From Alphaproteobacteria bacterium (lineage in GTDB: Bacteria > Pseudomonadota > Alphaproteobacteria > Puniceispirillales > Puniceispirillaceae), in NCBI GenBank assembly GCA_011524805.1, contig WTJO01000263.1, positions 1-5,898 of the forward strand: DNA of 5,898 bases. Reading direction: 5' to 3'. The translations under genes and the position numbers were made by a program. Below are positions 5,261 through 5,898 of the stretch, piece by piece (positions within the stretch are counted from its first letter, which is position 1; each line of letters opens with the position of its first letter). The notes beneath the pieces are model-generated. The model was not told where the DNA came from and made no database searches. It saw only the letters and a list, made by a program, of their open reading frames with translations.

Positions 5261-5854
5261 TTAGCCGCTCTTGCTGGTGTAGGCTGTACCCCATCCCCAA
5301 GCACCTGAGCCAAAGCCGCGTCCTACCACACGCTCGCGGAAGATGTTAGAGACCTGGTCTCCGTCACCTGCCAATAGCGCTTTGGTTGAACACATCTCGG
5401 CACAGATAGGCAATTTGCCTTCGGCCAGTCTGTTGCGTCCATATTTCTGGAATTCCACTTCAGACATATTTTCCTCAGGGCCGCCTGCACAGAATGTACA
5501 TTTGTCCATCTTGCCCCGTGAGCCGTAATTACCGGCCTGCGGGTACTGAGGTGCACCAAATGGACATGCATAGAAGCAATAGCCACATCCGATACATAGG
5601 TCTTTAGAGTGAAGAACAACCCCCTGATCTGTCTGATAGAAGCAATCTACCGGACATACAGCTGTGCAGGGCGCATCAGAACAGTGCATACAGGCAACAG
5701 AGATTGATCTCTCACCTGGCTTACCATCCTGAATGGTTACCACACGACGGCGATTCACACCCCATGGAACTTCGTGCTCGTTTTTACAAGCTGTGACACA
5801 GGCATTACATTCAATGCAACGTTCAGCATCACAAAGGAACTTCATACGTGCCAT
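5261..5854 (-). CDS. fdhB: Formate dehydrogenase beta subunit, four [4Fe-4S] ferredoxin (FDH3 type)
   Basis: This subunit carries electrons from the catalytic subunit to the cytochrome b subunit. The 197-aa protein has sixteen cysteines in four cluster groups: C13/C16/C19/C23, C55/C58/C63/C67, C87/C90/C93/C97 and C119/C122/C151/C155; C8 and C71 are extra. This is the layout of the formate dehydrogenase/DMSO reductase beta subunits. Unlike E. coli FdnH it has no C-terminal membrane helix and ends in a glycine-rich tail (GRGFGSGAWGWG, 178-189), which agrees with the shorter FDH3 beta family. It has no signal peptide, as expected for a subunit carried across the membrane with a Tat-exported catalytic partner. 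The start is firm: AAGGAGG lies 6 bases before the ATG at 5852-5854. Confidence 0.95.
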   Translation of the reverse strand: MARMKFLCDAERCIECNACVTACKNEHEVPWGVNRRRVVTIQDGKPGERSISVACMHCSDAPCTAVCPVDCFYQTDQGVVLHSKDLCIGCGYCFYACPFGAPQYPQAGNYGSRGKMDKCTFCAGGPEENMSEVEFQKYGRNRLAEGKLPICAEMCSTKALLAGDGDQVSNIFRERVVGRGFGSGAWGWGTAYTSKSG

Positions 5855-5860
5855 GATTTT

Positions 5861-5867
5861 CCTCCTT
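5861..5867 (-). promoter_or_regulatory. Shine-Dalgarno site of fdhB overlapping the upstream stop codon
   Basis: A near-consensus AAGGAGG, 6 bases before the fdhB ATG. It overlaps the TAA at 5866-5868 that probably ends fdhA, consistent with coupled translation of the two subunits. Confidence 0.85.
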
Positions 5868-5898
5868 ATACCCGCTCAATGGCACACAGGGAACATTT
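5866..5898 (-). CDS. Probable 3' end of formate dehydrogenase catalytic subunit (partial)
   Basis: Only ten codons and a TAA are inside the window, reading KCSLCAIERV. This frame ends 11 bases before fdhB and its stop overlaps the fdhB ribosome site, the spacing expected for an upstream operon partner. In FDH3 and related operons the molybdenum- or tungsten-bis-MGD catalytic subunit fdhA normally precedes fdhB, and a C-terminus of the CxIEx type agrees with my memory of that family. The fragment alone is too short to prove identity; another frame (NVPCVPLSGY) is also open here but would run into fdhB. Confidence 0.5.
   Translation of the reverse strand, partial: KCSLCAIERV

Noticed and set aside
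1..5898. Mobile elements, CRISPR arrays, tRNA or rRNA genes
   Set aside because: I saw no transposase-like proteins, regularly spaced repeats, tRNA-like T-loop motifs or rRNA signatures on either strand.

Overview
The window looks like part of a Gram-negative, probably marine alphaproteobacterial chromosome. This is inferred from the FDH3-type respiratory formate dehydrogenase genes, the mitochondrial/c2-like class I cytochrome c domain, the moderate GC content and the tight gene packing. I cannot place it to genus; a SAR116-like or roseobacter-like lineage is only a guess. Every gene I can support lies on the minus strand, so transcription runs from high to low coordinates. No gene-less stretch exceeds about 140 bases.

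Right part (5898 to about 3718), formate dehydrogenase operon: the last codons of a probable catalytic subunit (fdhA), then the four-cluster ferredoxin subunit (fdhB), an unrecognised 62-aa lipoprotein, and the di-haem cytochrome b subunit (fdhC). A strong intrinsic terminator follows fdhC. The two intercistronic gaps around the lipoprotein gene contain strong inverted repeats that could fold in the mRNA.

Middle part (3704 to 1307), an exported three-gene cluster: a protein joining a seven-bladed WD40 propeller to a C-terminal cytochrome c, a 40-aa membrane peptide, and a small trypsin-like serine protease without a PDZ domain. The first and third products have a signal peptide and the second a hydrophobic N-terminus, so all three should act in or facing the periplasm, where the formate dehydrogenase also works. 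Any functional link to formate oxidation is inferred from position and from shared compartment.

Left part (1229 to 1), molybdenum cofactor genes: a complete moaA (GTP 3',8-cyclase) followed after 4 bases by the start of mobB, which runs off the window. They supply molybdopterin and its guanine dinucleotide form, the cofactor that formate dehydrogenases of this family need. The window therefore combines the enzyme, part of its cofactor supply, and an uncharacterised periplasmic cytochrome/protease module.
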